NCBI GenBank assembly: GCA_013365325.1
Contig: JABVXV010000207.1
Coordinates: 1 to 64,000 of the forward strand
DNA length: 64,000 nt
Direction of reading: 5' to 3'
From: Dipetalonema caudispina
Taxonomy: Eukaryota > Nematoda > Chromadorea > Rhabditida > Onchocercidae
Under the pieces are notes generated by a model, which saw nothing but the letters and a program-made list of their open reading frames with translations, was not told the origin of the DNA and searched no databases. Position 1 is the first letter of the stretch, and every line of letters begins with the position of its first letter. A program made the position numbers and the translations under genes. Positions 50,101 through 63,625 of this stretch are shown here, piece by piece.

Positions 50101-53100
50101 TTTGATTTCAATAACCTCAAATGTGTTGTTTGAAAGCATTTCAAGTTTTTTTCGAAATTTTTTTTTTTTTTTTCCAGAATTAAGGACGTATGATCAAATT
50201 ATTTCCCAACAAGAAAAAAAAGGAAAAGTTAAAAAGGAAGGAATAAATATATCGAAAAATAAAAGATGAGAAAGAGTGTAAAAATAGAAGAATGAAATAA
50301 TAAATGAATTTTTGATAAAATTCACTCCTAAATGAAATCACAAACTTACATTTATTTCAATTAATATTATTCTATATTTTCAATTTTTTCATTTTTTTTT
50401 TCTTTTTTCATATAATTTATTTCCTCATTTCTTTTTTTCCTCTTTATTACTTCAATTCCTCAGGTTGAATAACCGATAAACCAAGTAATAGACGTCATAA
50501 CTTGCAAAAAAGTTTGACTTCCATTAGAAATATTCGTTTATATCATTTTCTTTGCACATAATTTCTAAAAGATGTTGATCAAATTTGTGCAGAAAGTTCC
50601 TTCAGCTAACAAAAAATCCATCTTTTACCAATATAAAAACTTTTATTACGCTGTAAAATTTAGCAAATATTATGACTGAAGTATTTAATATTCTGGGGTG
50701 GAGGAAAAGAAAGTGGAAAATTAAATCTTAGAATTAAAAGTTAAAAAAATTAAATTTCCCATGAAATGGCTTGGAGAATTGGAAAATAAAATTGAAATTG
50801 TGTGAAGGTTAGACAGAAATAGATGAATTACGTTAAAGTAAATAGAAATGAATTTTTTCGATTTCATCAGGCATAGGTTTATAACAGTAGTTCTTGGAAT
50901 TTCTAAAATTTTCAAATTTTTAAATTACAAAAATTTAAAATTTCGAAATTGTGATAATATTTCTCCTTGCTATTATTCGTCCTTATGCTAGAAGAAAAAC
51001 TGTTGCATAAAATTTTATTGAATTTATTAATTAATTGATATCATTTGGTTACCAAATCCGAAACAATAAAAAATATTATTGTTTATTTTTTCGGATATGG
51101 AAAAAATTTACAAGTATTATTTGCTATAAGTAGATGGAAATTAGTGCAGATTAAGATAAAAGAATTTTCAAACTGTTAACGGTTTGAGGATGGTTAAATT
51201 AAATAAAATACTTTTGATAACATCAATTTACCAAACATATTGAAAAAGAGAGACATATTGAAAAGAGGGAGAAAAAAGAGAAAGAGGTCAAATGCTATAA
51301 ACAATTTGTTCATAGTATTTCTGCTCAGAAATGGATTTTGATAGACACTAATTAAATTCATTATTTGATAACAATCTTCAAACTTCGGGAATTTAAAATG
51401 AAATCCCAAATTTTATTGAAAACATCCGTCTAGACTTTATTTTATAAACGAAGGCGACGATGACGAATGTTTTTGTTTATTTATGACTACTTTTCGTCAA
51501 ATTGCAAGTGGTAACAAATAGCAAAAACACTTTATTCCATGATCCCGGTACTGAAATACTAAAAATGGCTGAAAAAAATTAATTAAATCACATGGTTGTT
51601 ATATTTTATTAATTATACAAATGCAAATAACAAAGAATATTGTGCAAATAACAAAAATTTTTGCGTATCCTTCTCTTTCTGTATTAATTAATTTAATTAT
51701 CGAATTATCATAATATTACAGTTATTATCATTAGCTTTCTTCAGTCAATCATTAAAACTGTGAGTGATTTATATGAAAAATAAAAACTTCTAAAAAAAGA
51801 AATGAATTATTTAAATGTTGGTATCCTGAATTCAGTAATCTGTTATTAAGTCAATTGAACTATTTCTATATTTCGGCTAACCAAAAAACTTGTTTATTAT
51901 TATCGGTATTAAAGCAATTTCCTCAATTTCTTTAATGACCAATTAATTTGTACTACCGAAATATTCCCACTTCAATTTTAAATAACTTAATGGTGGTTGT
52001 TAATTTGTTCGAAATTATTGTATCTATAATTGTTTATTTGTTTACTTTCTGTGGATGCTTATTTGTTTACTCTTCTTTTCCCTTGTTTAGCATATATTGC
52101 TTGTAATTTTTCCTATGGTTTGTTGATTCTTTCGTCAAATAATTTTGAAGTGTCATTTAATCAATTCGTTTTGTCATTCATCCATGCCTTATTTTCATCT
52201 ATCTCATTTATTCCTTCATCTCAAAACTCTTTAACTCCTTCTATCGATTTACCCTTTATATTTCTGCAATAAACCAGGCCATTTCCTATACTCAATCATT
52301 ATCTCGTAATGAGCCTAGTATGTGCAAAAATTTCAACTCAGAATTTACAAGATTGAGCTAATGTTCGAATTATAACTTCATAAAAAAGTAACTCATAATT
52401 TGTCATCCTTTTCCATTTACCTGTCATCATCATCTCTTTTTTCTTCTTGTCATTCATATTATTCAGGCTATTTTCAGACACTGTTTTTTTTTTTTTCTTG
52501 CGAGCAAATAATTTCAACATTTATATTCAGCATCATTGCATTTACCTGAAAAAGTGACTAGTTGTGATGACAAGTAGAACATCCAATAAAGAATACATCC
52601 AATTTTTCCGCAATTTCAAAATTACTTCCAATCCAATTTTTTCTTATAGTTCAAGAGGAATTAAAATTGGTCCTTTCGATACTTTTGCATAATTTCTAAT
52701 TCACATATTACTCATTTTTTTTTTTCACTGATAATATTTATCGTTTTACTACATATTATTTGTTTTTATCAGAACTATTTTTTGTAACTGATTTTTTTAT
52801 TTTGCAACTTCATCCTACATTTACTATCCGTTTTTCAACAAATATAAGATAGGGATAACTTAAAATTTAAAGTTAGTAGAAGTTTGGTATATTTGCAAAA
52901 ACAAAGGAAATAAATATCATAAATTTGATTTCCTTTTAAAAGCTAATCCATCGTATTCACTACGTCGGATTATTATAAATCTCATTTTATGGTACATTAG
53001 GTTCAAAAAGAAATACCCAACTTTTCTGGGAAATATCAAAGGTTATTCATAGGGTTTGGTTCGTCTTCTATAATGTCTAATAATCATACAATCCTTACAT

Positions 53101-53720
53101 TACTTTATTTCATTTATTGCCTTATCAGAAATTATTAAGTTATCGTTACCAGTTGCCAGTATAGTTATCATGTGAAAATATCAAGATATTGCTATAGTTA
53201 TCATAAAGAAATTATCGTACCTAACAGATAGAGAATGCAGTAACTTTAATCTTACACAATCATAATCATTGTAATTAACAAATAGCATTGGTAATTATTG
53301 TAAATTTAATAAAAATTAACTAATATTTTAATATTTCATAAAATCGCTTCATTGTAATATTCATTCTGCAAATATTTCACAGTGTTTTTTAATTGATGAA
53401 ATTACTTCTGCTTCAAGCACTATTTATTATTCAAATGACAATATTTAGTTTAATTTATTATCATACCTATGTTTGAAAATAAAAGAAAGAAGCCAATTTC
53501 AACATTTATATTAGTTTCTCATCTCAAATGTTTCCATTCAAATTAAACTGTCAACAAATGACTAATGTTTTATTACAAAATCTAATAATTCCCCAATTGA
53601 ATTATTTTAAAAAACAAAGTCAATATATAAACATCGTTATCTTTTCAAGTAATTAATTCTATTAGTTACACCTATCATTAATATCACTTATATTTGTATT
53701 CTCTAAATACATATATATGT

Positions 53721-53809
53721 GCTCTCCTTCTCTATCTTCCTCCCTCTCTCCCTCTCTCTCTCTCTCACATATATTTAATATTCATGTACTGAATATATAT
53801 ATATATATA
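53721..53809. repeat. CT tract followed by TA tract
   Basis: A CT/CCT-rich run at 53721-53766 is followed by a short TA repeat at 53792-53809. Confidence 0.85.
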
Positions 53810-54187
53810 AATGTAGTTAAGTTAATTTAATCGACCAAATGTAATATTATATTAATTATGGAAATGATTATCGTTTGTCAATTATTATATTGCGACTTTC
53901 TTATACCTATGTGAAATGTTTATGATAGTTAATTAGTTAATATTTTCCACAATAGAAATTAGGATCATATTTGTTTCAAATCATAATACTATATTTTAAA
54001 TATTATTTGTTGGATTAATTATTCGATCTACTTTATCAATTTGATAATTTCCACAATTGGTATTTTTTATTGCAGAGAAATGAAAGATTTAATTTATCAA
54101 ATTTAAGTAAATGTTGTTAAAATAGCGTAATATTATCAAACGTTCGTAATATATTATTTTTTCATTTCGCATCATCTAAACAATCAA

Positions 54188-54226
54188 CAATTTTTATATC
54201 TAAATTATTTTTAGATATAAAAATTG
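54188..54226. repeat. Perfect hairpin, 17-bp arms and 5-base loop
   Basis: CAATTTTTATATCTAAA, then TTATT, then the exact reverse complement of the first arm. The flanks do not pair further. It is too short for a typical pre-microRNA and has no flanking target-site duplication that I can see. Confidence 0.9.
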
Positions 54227-56730
54227 ATTAGATTTTAGAAATTTAATTAGATTGCAGGTTAAGATTAGACTAAAAGAGGAAGAAAAAGAGAAACTTGTTT
54301 TCAATTTTATGCAAATTTTATTGCACTGATAATGTTCAGTATAAACGTTGACTGCACAACATAAATTATAACCTTTTCTCAAACTTATTGGATGAAATAA
54401 ATCGTTATTACGGATCACTATAAAACTACTATCGTTATGTCAAGGTCGATCAAGTAAAATCATAAAAATCATAAGTTTTCGCAATTTTTCTGTGTTTTCA
54501 TTTGAACGCCTCCATTATAATTTTTGTTTGTTATATATCATTTGATAAAAACGGGCAAAAAAAAAAAACCTACGGAAGATATTATCATCTGCCAGACGGA
54601 TATCATCAAAATTTTTGAAGAAAACTTTCTTTAAAGATTTTTTTTCATTTGAACTATTTTTTACTCATATGATTAGTCGGCGAATATGTCATGTCATACA
54701 TTACAAGCGCATTTTGCAATAAAACTTTTTCTGCATTTGATATTTTCGTCAATGCGGATAAATTCATTTGAAAGTTTTTTTTTTTTTTTTTTCTTTCTTT
54801 ATTTAAAGGATGATAGTGATGTTTGATCATATGCAATCAATACTTTCAGATTCTAATTCAAATTCGAATTTCAGAAATTGTTTTTGTCTACATTACGTAT
54901 TGTAATAAAATTTTACCATTTCCAAAATTGGAACATCTTTGCATAGCGATAGAATAATTGTTTTTAAGGAATGATTATTACATATCGTTTAAATTGTTCG
55001 TGAATTATAAATGATTTTGTGAAATCATAAAAAATTTATAAATAATTTATCAAATTCACTCAAAGGGATTAGTTAATACGGTATATTTAAGAAATAATTG
55101 AAACATAATTTATAAAGTTAGAAATTTCAATAAAAAAACAATGTCCTTTGTTTAAGTTAAATTTTTATTAAATATTGTAGTAAAAGCATTATTGAAGCTT
55201 TTTGTTACCAACAATGTTTAGCACTGAATGTATTGTTTGTTTTCTTTTTAAAGCATGTTTTTGCATTTCAAATTTTGCATCCATCAAAATGATTTTTGAC
55301 AGTTTCATCTTTTCCAATTTTCTTTTCTCCCTACCCTTCCACAACCATTGGTAACATTTTTCATAAACAATAAATTTCCAAAAATTTAAAATTTAAGTTT
55401 ATCCCACAAACTTAACAAATAAAAGATAAAAAAAGAAAGACAATGAATGAAAGGATTGGCCGAAATCCAGAAAAATAATTTCTTACAAAAAGAAAACGGA
55501 AAAAACAAATGAATTTAATTGCTTGACAGATGAGAAATTACTTTTATAATTGTTGTAAATTGTGGTAACTTCCACACGCAAAAATAAAATTTAATCAAAA
55601 CTTAAAAAAAAAAAAAAACAAGAAGTTAAGAAATTAGTAAAATGAAATGGAAAATAAATGATGCGAGTAAAGAAATTGCCATTTCTACATTTTTAGGTAT
55701 AATATATAAATATATATATATATCAGTAATTATTCTCATTTATTATAATTTTCTATTTGCGCATTTCTTATGCTGTTTTCTTTGGCTTACCTTTACATTA
55801 AAGTAAATTGCTTTATGTATTACGATTTTAATGGGCCCATTTATGGCTCTTTAGGTATTCTTTTTTTTGTTAATCTCTTTGCTCTAAAAGGTTTTTTTTT
55901 TTTCCCCATTTTTACGAATGAATTATTTCTAAGTAATGAGTTATGATGTCTTTTTTTCTTTCTTTTTTGGTTTAGGTTTATGATGTCTTTTATATTGTAA
56001 ATCTGCCAAATACTTCGTATAATTTCGTTTAAATTTGAATTCTTTAAATTATTTGAATTCGTATAATATTGGTTTTGGATGGAGTTGAATGAGAGAGAAT
56101 GAGAAAGAGGATGAGAAGAGAGGAAGAGAAAAAGAGAGAGGAAATAAACAAAATGTAAAATGTAAGTTTTACTCAGCATGAAAAACTATCATTTTACCTG
56201 ATGATAATTATTTTTAGTTATTGAAAATTTAAAGATAGTTTATATTACACCTTAAATATGCAGAATCATTTTATTACTTTTTGATTTAGGGAAAGTTTTG
56301 TCTAAAGTTATCATTAGTAAGCTTATTGGAGGATAATTTAAAATTTATGCAATAATATTTAATTTCTAATGCAATAGTTGGATGTCGAAAATATTTCATC
56401 AATTTCGATATTTGTGATAAGGTTAATCTCGACTTTGGCATTTCGTTATATTGCACCATTTTTTTTTTTTGGCTCTTATCATTCACTAGAAATATTATCA
56501 CTATTATTTAAGCTTTCATTTTCTTCACGATGCATGCTCAAGCCTACTTTTCAACCAAGTTTTCATTATAATCCGATTATGAAATAAATAGATGAAAAGG
56601 CAAAATATATCTTTAGAACAATAATATTATAAATAGGACAGATAGAATCATAGTGATAAAATATAATAAGATAATTTTTTGCAAAATTTCTCCAGTCATT
56701 TGATGTCATCGTAATTGTATAATAATAAGG

Positions 56731-56866
56731 ATATTATTATTACTATTATTATTAGTATCATCAATATTATTATTATTATTGTTGCTATTATTATTATCAT
56801 TAATATTATCATTGTTATTATTAATATTATTATCATTATTATTTTTGTCATTATTGCTATTATTTA
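56731..56866. repeat. ATT-type compound microsatellite
   Basis: About 135 bases of TTA/ATT triplets broken by TTG, TCA and GCT units. Confidence 0.9.
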
Positions 56867-57330
56867 ATGTATCAAACTCATTTATTATATGCAATGAAAT
56901 TTTGTTGAAACATTTATCTTAGTCTTAAATTTCAACTTCATTTTTTTGTCTTCGAAGTTCAAACGAAACATGAAAATAGAGAAGAATTTGAATGAAAAGA
57001 AGAGTAAGAGGGAAAATGAAAGAAAATAAATAAATAGTTGCAACAATATGAACTACTTCAAATATTCATCAAACTAATAGCATAAACGAATAGCTGTAAG
57101 TATATTCATTCATTATTTATCATTTATTCTTCCCTTTCAACTGGTTGGTTTTGAATTATTTATTGAGAAAAAAAAAAAAAAAAAAAAAGAAAAATGAAAT
57201 TTCTCAATGATTTGCTGATTGACATCTTCATGTTTTCTATTCTGAAAATGCACAAATTGCTTCTGAATTTAATTTAAGAAGTAAAAGAATTTCATTGGAA
57301 AGATACAAATCAATTTTATTGAGTCCTTCC

Positions 57331-57358
57331 ATTCATTCATTCATTCATTCATTCATTC
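57331..57358. repeat. (ATTC)n microsatellite
   Basis: Seven ATTC units in a row. Confidence 0.9.
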
Positions 57359-59015
57359 CTCTTTACTTTACTTTAATCCCTCTTTTCTCTCTTTCATATA
57401 TCCGATCTTTTCCCTTTTTTTTTTTTTTTGATATAATTTTCTTCTTTTTTCTTAATTATTAAGTTGTGCCTTTTAATGTTTTTTTTTTTCCATCTACAAA
57501 CAACCAAATAAATTTGGGCCATTAATTTTAAAAATTTGAAATTTACTTATGATTACTTTTGAGAAATTTATAAAGTAAGGAAAAAAATGTGAGGGAAAAA
57601 AAACATAGAAATGAGTAATTCTTTTAATTCGTTTGAACATTTGAAAATGTTGATAAGTAGATCTAATAAACAATAATAATCTTTAGGGGTATATGAGATT
57701 ATATGAGGTCAACCAATATCACATTGATTTAATGGAAGTGATGACTTCAAATATACATCACTGAAGCAACATTTAATAATCCATTTAGAAATGAGAATTT
57801 TAAAACATATGAACTTTGCAAGGATAAAATTACAAGAATATGCAAACAGGGAAAATCATAATTTTAGAATGACGTCAATTAAACATTTGGAAATGTATTG
57901 AAATATACAATTGAAAATTTTTCACTTAATCAGTAGGATTAAAACTTTAATTACATCAAAATTCAGAATGCTCGAAAGACTTTAACAGCCAGAACAATAA
58001 TGATTCAATGTATTCAAACTATTCTTATTTCATGTAGTGTGAAAAGAAAGAAAAAAATTAAACAGAAAATCTGAAATAAATACCTGAAATATCTAAAATT
58101 GATATGCCTTAACCTTGCAATAGTACATCAAAAACAATGAATTCAAAATTGGTTATTGAAATTTAATTTACAATATTATTTCATGCATAAAATAGTGTAT
58201 TATATTTTTTCTTTTTTTTTTCAAATCTTACAAATATTTTGGAAAATTGTATGATTGATTCTATTATACATTATATTTTGTATAATACATATAATAATCA
58301 TTTTCTATTCTTTTTTCTTACTGATGAATTACTTGCAAAATTTTGAGAAAAAGAATTTTTTTTAATACAATGAATTCTTGTGTATCATTCTTATCAAATA
58401 TAATGCAAAATTTCTAATCAATTTATACCTGTTAGAAATATAATTGAGCTTTTTCTATTTTTTTTTTTTTTATCATGAATAAGAGATAGAGAGGGAAGAA
58501 AGAGAAAAATTTGATGTTAAATAAATTTATTATTCTATCTGTTAGTTTCATCCTAGCGAAAACTTTTTCCTGTCAGTTTTTATTTTGTACTTTTTTATTT
58601 TTTAAAATTTATCTTCTGCCGATAACAATATTCAGTGCTGTTGATTGCATTGCTATGTATTAAGTTCCTTTTGCAGATTTTACTTGACAATTTTAGTTTT
58701 CGAATTGATTTAAAAAAATGAATTTTCCGTTAAGTATTGGACGAAATTCGGAAAAATCCATATGGAAGTATAATACTTGCTATCTAGTAAATAATAATCA
58801 AAATTCCCAGACTTCAGGATTTAATATTACGATAGTATAGATTCCTATCAGTCACTCAATAACTCACTTATTCATTTATTTAATTCAATTCAATTCAATT
58901 CACCTGTATGAAACATAATCATTAACGTTTAATACATTTGTTGGTTGACATTTCACGAATAAATATTTCATTCAATAATTCAATGAAAATGTGTGTAAAT
59001 GTGAAACGATGAATT

Positions 59016-61305
59016 ATGCGAAATTCAAACAATCAACCGTTGGGTACAATTATTCTTCTATGGCCATTAGTTATAACAGCAATATATTGTCACCCAAATA
59101 TAGATGAAAATTTTGTCGCCGATATTGTACCTATGGATATTTTTGTCGCACCTACAAAATGTATGAGTTATTTACATTAGTAAATTAAGCTAATCTTTTA
59201 TTTCCATATGTTTATTTCAAATTTTTATACCATTTTTATAATATTTAATTAGAAGCAAATTTAATTTGTAAAATCATATTGGGTGATAGTAACAATGTAA
59301 TTGGGAATATTAGAAATGGTACCATAAGATGCTTAATGTTTGCATCAAACAAGCTATCAGTTGTATCATACTATTAATTATAAAATGCAATCTATTTATT
59401 TTAAACAATCGAACAGTACTGAAGCTTAGCAAAATATATTTCCGGAAAATTTTCGGCAGTTGACCGACTAAAATTATGAGGTTTTGTAATACAAATTACT
59501 AGCAGTTTATTGAAGCATTATAGTAAAAGATTTTTAGCAAAACAAGTCAGAAGTGAATTAAAGGAAAAAGACGGCATAGAAATGTCATTGGCCATATCCG
59601 AAATCAGTGAATCAATCAACCACAGGTCATCGTCAAATTTGACCATTTTTGCAAATGATAGTAGCGAAATTAAAAACAGTAAGTTCAACTTTTTATCATA
59701 TTAAAAATACTAACATTATCCAGAAAGTTAGTGATATTCATTAAACGTTATTGTTGGAACAAATATTGTTAATTAATGATAATTATGAGTGCATATAAAA
59801 GGGAACAAGTAGAAAAAATATTGCATGAATAGATTATCATCATTATTATCAATGGCACTAACTAAAATTATTAACTGTTAATGTTTACTTGAATGGTAGG
59901 GGAAAGATTCTGGCATAGTATAAAGTAAAATCAAAATAAATTACATAAGCATAAAATGAAAATTGCAAAAAATTTGGTTTGAAATAGGAAGAAGCTATTT
60001 CTCTCTTTTTTCTTTTTGTCTTTCTCTCTGAACTACTTCAATATTTCTCTATTCCAGATGAGATAATAGGATTCCTGAAACTATGTAATATGAGGTTCTA
60101 ATCAATTGAACAATTCAATATTAAATTTCTTTTTTCTATCTTAATTTTCAAATTTCTAACTTAGCTTAAGTTCAACAATTAAATTTCTTCCTTAATAATA
60201 AGATGATTATGAATATGAATACTATTGCCATTCTTACATAATATATGATGATATATTTAATGATGATTTTAATTTCATTAATTTCAGCAGATGACATAAT
60301 TGCATTCTATGATTCCCGACGTATCTCAGATCATATGAATGATGTGCCAACCACTGTATTAATTACTATTAGTGGTATTGCTATTATGGCTGCATTTGGC
60401 ATTGGTATCAATTATAATTTACGATTTCAAAGAAATTTTTCCAATCATTAGAGGCTATAAAATTTTTGAAATTTACTGACAATGAATTATATTTCAATCA
60501 TTGATAATTAATCGTCAAAAATGATTCTTATATCCTATTCTTTATTTTAAAAAAATCAGATTCATCTTTTGAAATGAAGTTTTTTTCTTTCTTTTCACCT
60601 TAAAAAATTATCAGCAATGGTATCAGCTCTATATCGTCGTCGAAGGAAGCTTTGTGTATCATCAAAAATATATCGCCAAGCGAAAAGCTCATTTTTTGCA
60701 ACAGAAACAGAATCTCATACTTGGGATAGTCTGTCATTTAGTTGTTCTGTTGCTGATTTTTCAACGTCAAAAATGCAAGTAAGTTTAGAATTCTGTTGTA
60801 ATAACTAACCGGATGAAATAAACAGGAAGATTTAGTGGAAAGAACCAGTATGACCAAGTGATCCCCACTCTATCCGATACTGCTAGCAGTGATACGATAC
60901 ATTGAAGAAGTGGGAAATTGTTGCAGATCTACTAGTAGTGTGAAATATGGCAAATGTTAATGATTAACACTAAGGAAGCATTCTATCTAAATTCTTCGTT
61001 AACTAAGCTGCCAACTTTTACAAATTAATTTTGAGAATCTTACAACTAAATTTCAACTTCTGTTTCAAACTTGCGAAAAATTCCGCAGAACTCAACTCGG
61101 AACATACTTATATCCACTTCTCATCTATTTTAAGATGTTTCAGTTTCATTCATTGGAATCATTATCCGATGATTCATACATCAACAGTTTGGATGAAGCA
61201 ATCAGTTATAAAGCATCCATTGTACACAAAAAATCACTAAAAGATATATCACCAAAATCAATCGCTAATACAGCCATTTCAGAACTTTCTGTTAGTGGCC
61301 AATGA
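59016..61305 (+). CDS. Unrecognised single-pass type I membrane protein
   Basis: I do not recognise this gene. Five exons join in phase: 59016-59160, 59481-59678, 60288-60404, 60615-60778, 61144-61305, giving 261 residues. Residues 1-25 look like a signal peptide (hydrophobic core TIILLWPLVITAIYC). Residues 26-137 are a short extracellular part with two possible N-glycosylation sites (N101 in NLT, N107 in NDS). Residues 138-160 form one membrane helix, built across an exon junction (ITISGIAIMAAFGI then AMVSALY). It is followed directly by a stop-transfer cluster RRRRK. The remaining ~96 residues are a Ser/Thr-rich cytoplasmic tail. The topology rebuilt across four splice junctions is the main argument that the model is right. 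Weak points are the acceptor of exon 2 (TATGAG) and the lack of any known domain. If the intron after 60404 is retained, translation stops at 60451. A receptor or adhesion role is possible but not shown. Confidence 0.65.
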
Positions 61306-61645
61306 AATAAATCTCATTTCTTTTTTTGTGATTTACAGTTTTATTTTTGTTTTAAATTTTACGATACAAGCATCTTGCGCAAAAAAAAAGAATGAAAATT
61401 TTAGCATCAAATTATCATATTTAATAATTCTTTTAGATAATTATGCCGAGAAAGAAAGTTGTATTTCTTATTGCTGCATAGATTTTGAGCAAAGCATTTT
61501 CTCTCTTCCAAAGAAATAAGGAAAAAAAATCTTCGTGAGAATAAACAGTTCAGCCAATCAATTATCAATCAGTGTATCAATCAGTGAAATTTGTTATATA
61601 TATATAACCTGAAATATATGACAAAATGTGCCGATATATCATTGA

Positions 61646-62310
61646 TTAAGAATTTGCCACAATTTTGTATGTATGAACCCCATATTTATTTCGACTTGAA
61701 CTTGAAGTGGATAAATGAACATGGCAAAAAACAATTCGTGTAGCAACTTCATCATTGTTGAAATTGAAAGCAAATGGCATTAGAAGCATCCATATAAACA
61801 TTGGCACTACCATACCAGCACTTCTTTTATCATGATATTTTGGGAACATTCGAAATTTATGTGTCTGCATGATATTCTTGCTTAATTTTGTCAACAGTTA
61901 GAAATGGTAACACAGATATGAAACATACTTTAGGATGTTTAATAGATCTATGGTCTGACTTTGGTTTCATTGGTGGCATTCTGAATCTTCCATCCAGTTA
62001 CTTTATAGAATGGTCTTCTGAATGGAAATAACCGACAACTGTTAAACACTAACAAAAATCAACTATTACTTCTGATTGATTCTATCAGAATATTCCACTA
62101 GGTTCCACATTTTAGGTAATGACTAACTCACTAAACTATCTCATCCTAAATATCAGAAAAAAAAAGAAAAACTTTGTAAATGAACTTCAGCATAACACAA
62201 AATAAGTCACGTGACATACATCATAACATTTTTCATCAAATAGTAATGGATAGTCAATACTGAAGATGCTGATCGAAGTTGCTGCGGCATCAAGATTACT
62301 TGAAGATTTC
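61646..62310 (-). CDS. Small unrecognised gene with one hydrophobic segment
   Basis: Three minus-strand exons fit: 62310-62220, 61980-61929 and 61864-61646. The second and third are the firmer part, joined by a 64-base intron with GTATGT and ATGCAG ends. Reading from the ATG at 61979 gives 89 residues, with basic residues first (SDHRSIKHPK), then a hydrophobic segment (AGMVVPMFIWMLLMPFAF) and a Ser-rich end. Adding the upstream exon from ATG 62290 extends the protein by 24 residues in phase. That exon is also open in another frame (SSSNLDAAATSISIF), so its role is uncertain; its acceptor (CAATTCACAG) might be a splice-leader site. The gene lies 225 bases downstream of UQCRB on the same strand and tail-to-tail with the membrane protein gene. 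A small mitochondrial or secretory membrane protein is possible; I cannot choose. Confidence 0.5.
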
Positions 62311-62535
62311 CTGTGAATTGTTGGTATTGACAACTCGAAACAAAGAGTGACTAGTTTTATCAAAACTATATAGAAATTTCGATGTCTAGAAATCATGTAT
62401 ATTATTCATACAATGACGTTGATTTGCCCTGACATTCAGGAAGGCGTTGCACTTAAACAAATACTGAACACTATTAAACTAAATATCTTCATATATACTG
62501 CCAAAAGAACGTTTAAAAACTTTCTTCGTTTTTTG

Positions 62536-63625
62536 TTAATGACGTTCTTTTAATTGAAAACTGGGAAGCAGACCAGAAGTGCTCGATCGTGTCTTTTTTT
62601 CTTCCTCAATTTCATCCAAGTATGGCTTAAGGTACCATGTTTCCTGGAATCAAGTAGCAAACCGGTGATCATGAATAAATACATTAACTAAGTGAATATA
62701 CTACGAAGACAATAAATAAATCGATTCAGAGTTTCTGCTCAAATTGCGACAGCTAAGAAAGATGATATATAAAAATGGGAAGAGCAGAATACGAAACAGC
62801 AGAATCTACCCGCTCATTATCAAATTATACGATAGACTTACATCTTCCCATTTCGTCCACTTTTCTTTTGGTAACTGTTCGCCATGGCATTTCATCGAAT
62901 GTGCATGATAAAGTCGTATTTTGCGTTCATCAAAAAGCCATGGCTCCTTCAAGTTCAAACGACGTAGCGCCTCCTTCACTTCCGGAGCTGGCTCAAAATA
63001 CTGATCGTGAAACAGCAAACCTGAAATTCTCAGTATATTACAACAAACTTCAAAAGTCTTAATTCGATTTCTATAGAATTTAGTGTTTCTTTCTACCAAA
63101 ATTCTACGCATAGTTGATCTTTTAAAATTAAAAAGCAAAGAGTTTGCGGTTTTCTACAGACATTTGATTATAACGGTAAAAAACAAATTGAAGGATTTTA
63201 GTGTAAATAAAGAAAGAGAAAGAGCTATTAGAAACAGAACCGTATCGTCTTCCACTCCAGCCATATGTCCAGCAAAAATACCGCAACATTTGTGCCAATT
63301 TTCCTGTAAAAGACAACATTTGTAACTACGCCGGGTCGAGAATGTAAATGGTTGTTACAACTTAATATAAGATAAAGCTTCCACAAGACAAAAATGCTCT
63401 CGCGAATCAATAATATGCTCCTCATGCTATTCAAATACATTGAAATTAAACCAACCCAATATAAGTTCATGTAACAAAATTTAAAATTCTTTTTGCTACA
63501 TCTAATGCCGCCGGACGTACATTTGTCTGAAATTCCTCAACTACTCAATAGTGAACGCAATAAATTTGAAAACATGAAAATACCGTTATATGCAAATTTG
63601 ATGTTTTTAGCAGCTGGCGAGACAT
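62536..63625 (-). CDS. UQCRB: Cytochrome bc1 complex subunit 7 (UQCRB/QCR7 family)
   Basis: This small matrix-side subunit of respiratory complex III helps assemble the cytochrome b core. Minus-strand exons: 63625-63584 (probable), 63325-63241, 63020-62842 and 62643-62536. Starting at ATG 63625 gives 137 residues. Starting at the Met at 63319, inside exon 2, gives 121, near the usual 110-130. Family features are clear: PEVKEALRRLNL (matches VKEAIRRLP), LYDER-like region FDERKIRLYHAHS, QLPKEKWTKWED, and WYLKPYLDEIEEE, which matches the conserved YLEPYLKEVI block. The first-exon peptide (MSRQLLKTSNLHIT) has no acidic residues, like a mitochondrial leader, but the family often has no cleaved leader. 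The donor of exon 63325-63241 (GTTCTG) is weak but restores the conserved YGL. The first exon is preceded by TTTTTCCAG at 63666, a likely splice-leader site. Confidence 0.88.

Larger units (their letters stand above)
44187..59015. other. 14.8-kb interval with no supported gene
   Basis: I read both strands and found no exon pair with good splice signals and convincing protein. The stretch is AT-rich with long homopolymers (for example 47050-47072, 50159-50174, 57172-57188), microsatellites (53721-53809, 56731-56866, 57331-57358) and one perfect hairpin (54188-54226). Open frames such as 52030-52272 (plus) and 55841-56179 (minus) are low-complexity or unsupported. It may hold regulatory DNA or noncoding RNA that I cannot see. 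Confidence 0.55.

Noticed and set aside
55841..56179. 112-codon minus-strand frame
   Set aside because: It is built of CT/GA and poly-K low-complexity sequence, with no splice or family support.
60405..60451. Reading on to a stop at 60451, giving a shorter membrane protein
   Set aside because: Splicing at 60404 to 60615 completes the membrane helix and adds a stop-transfer cluster and a protein-like tail. Retention is kept only as an alternative.
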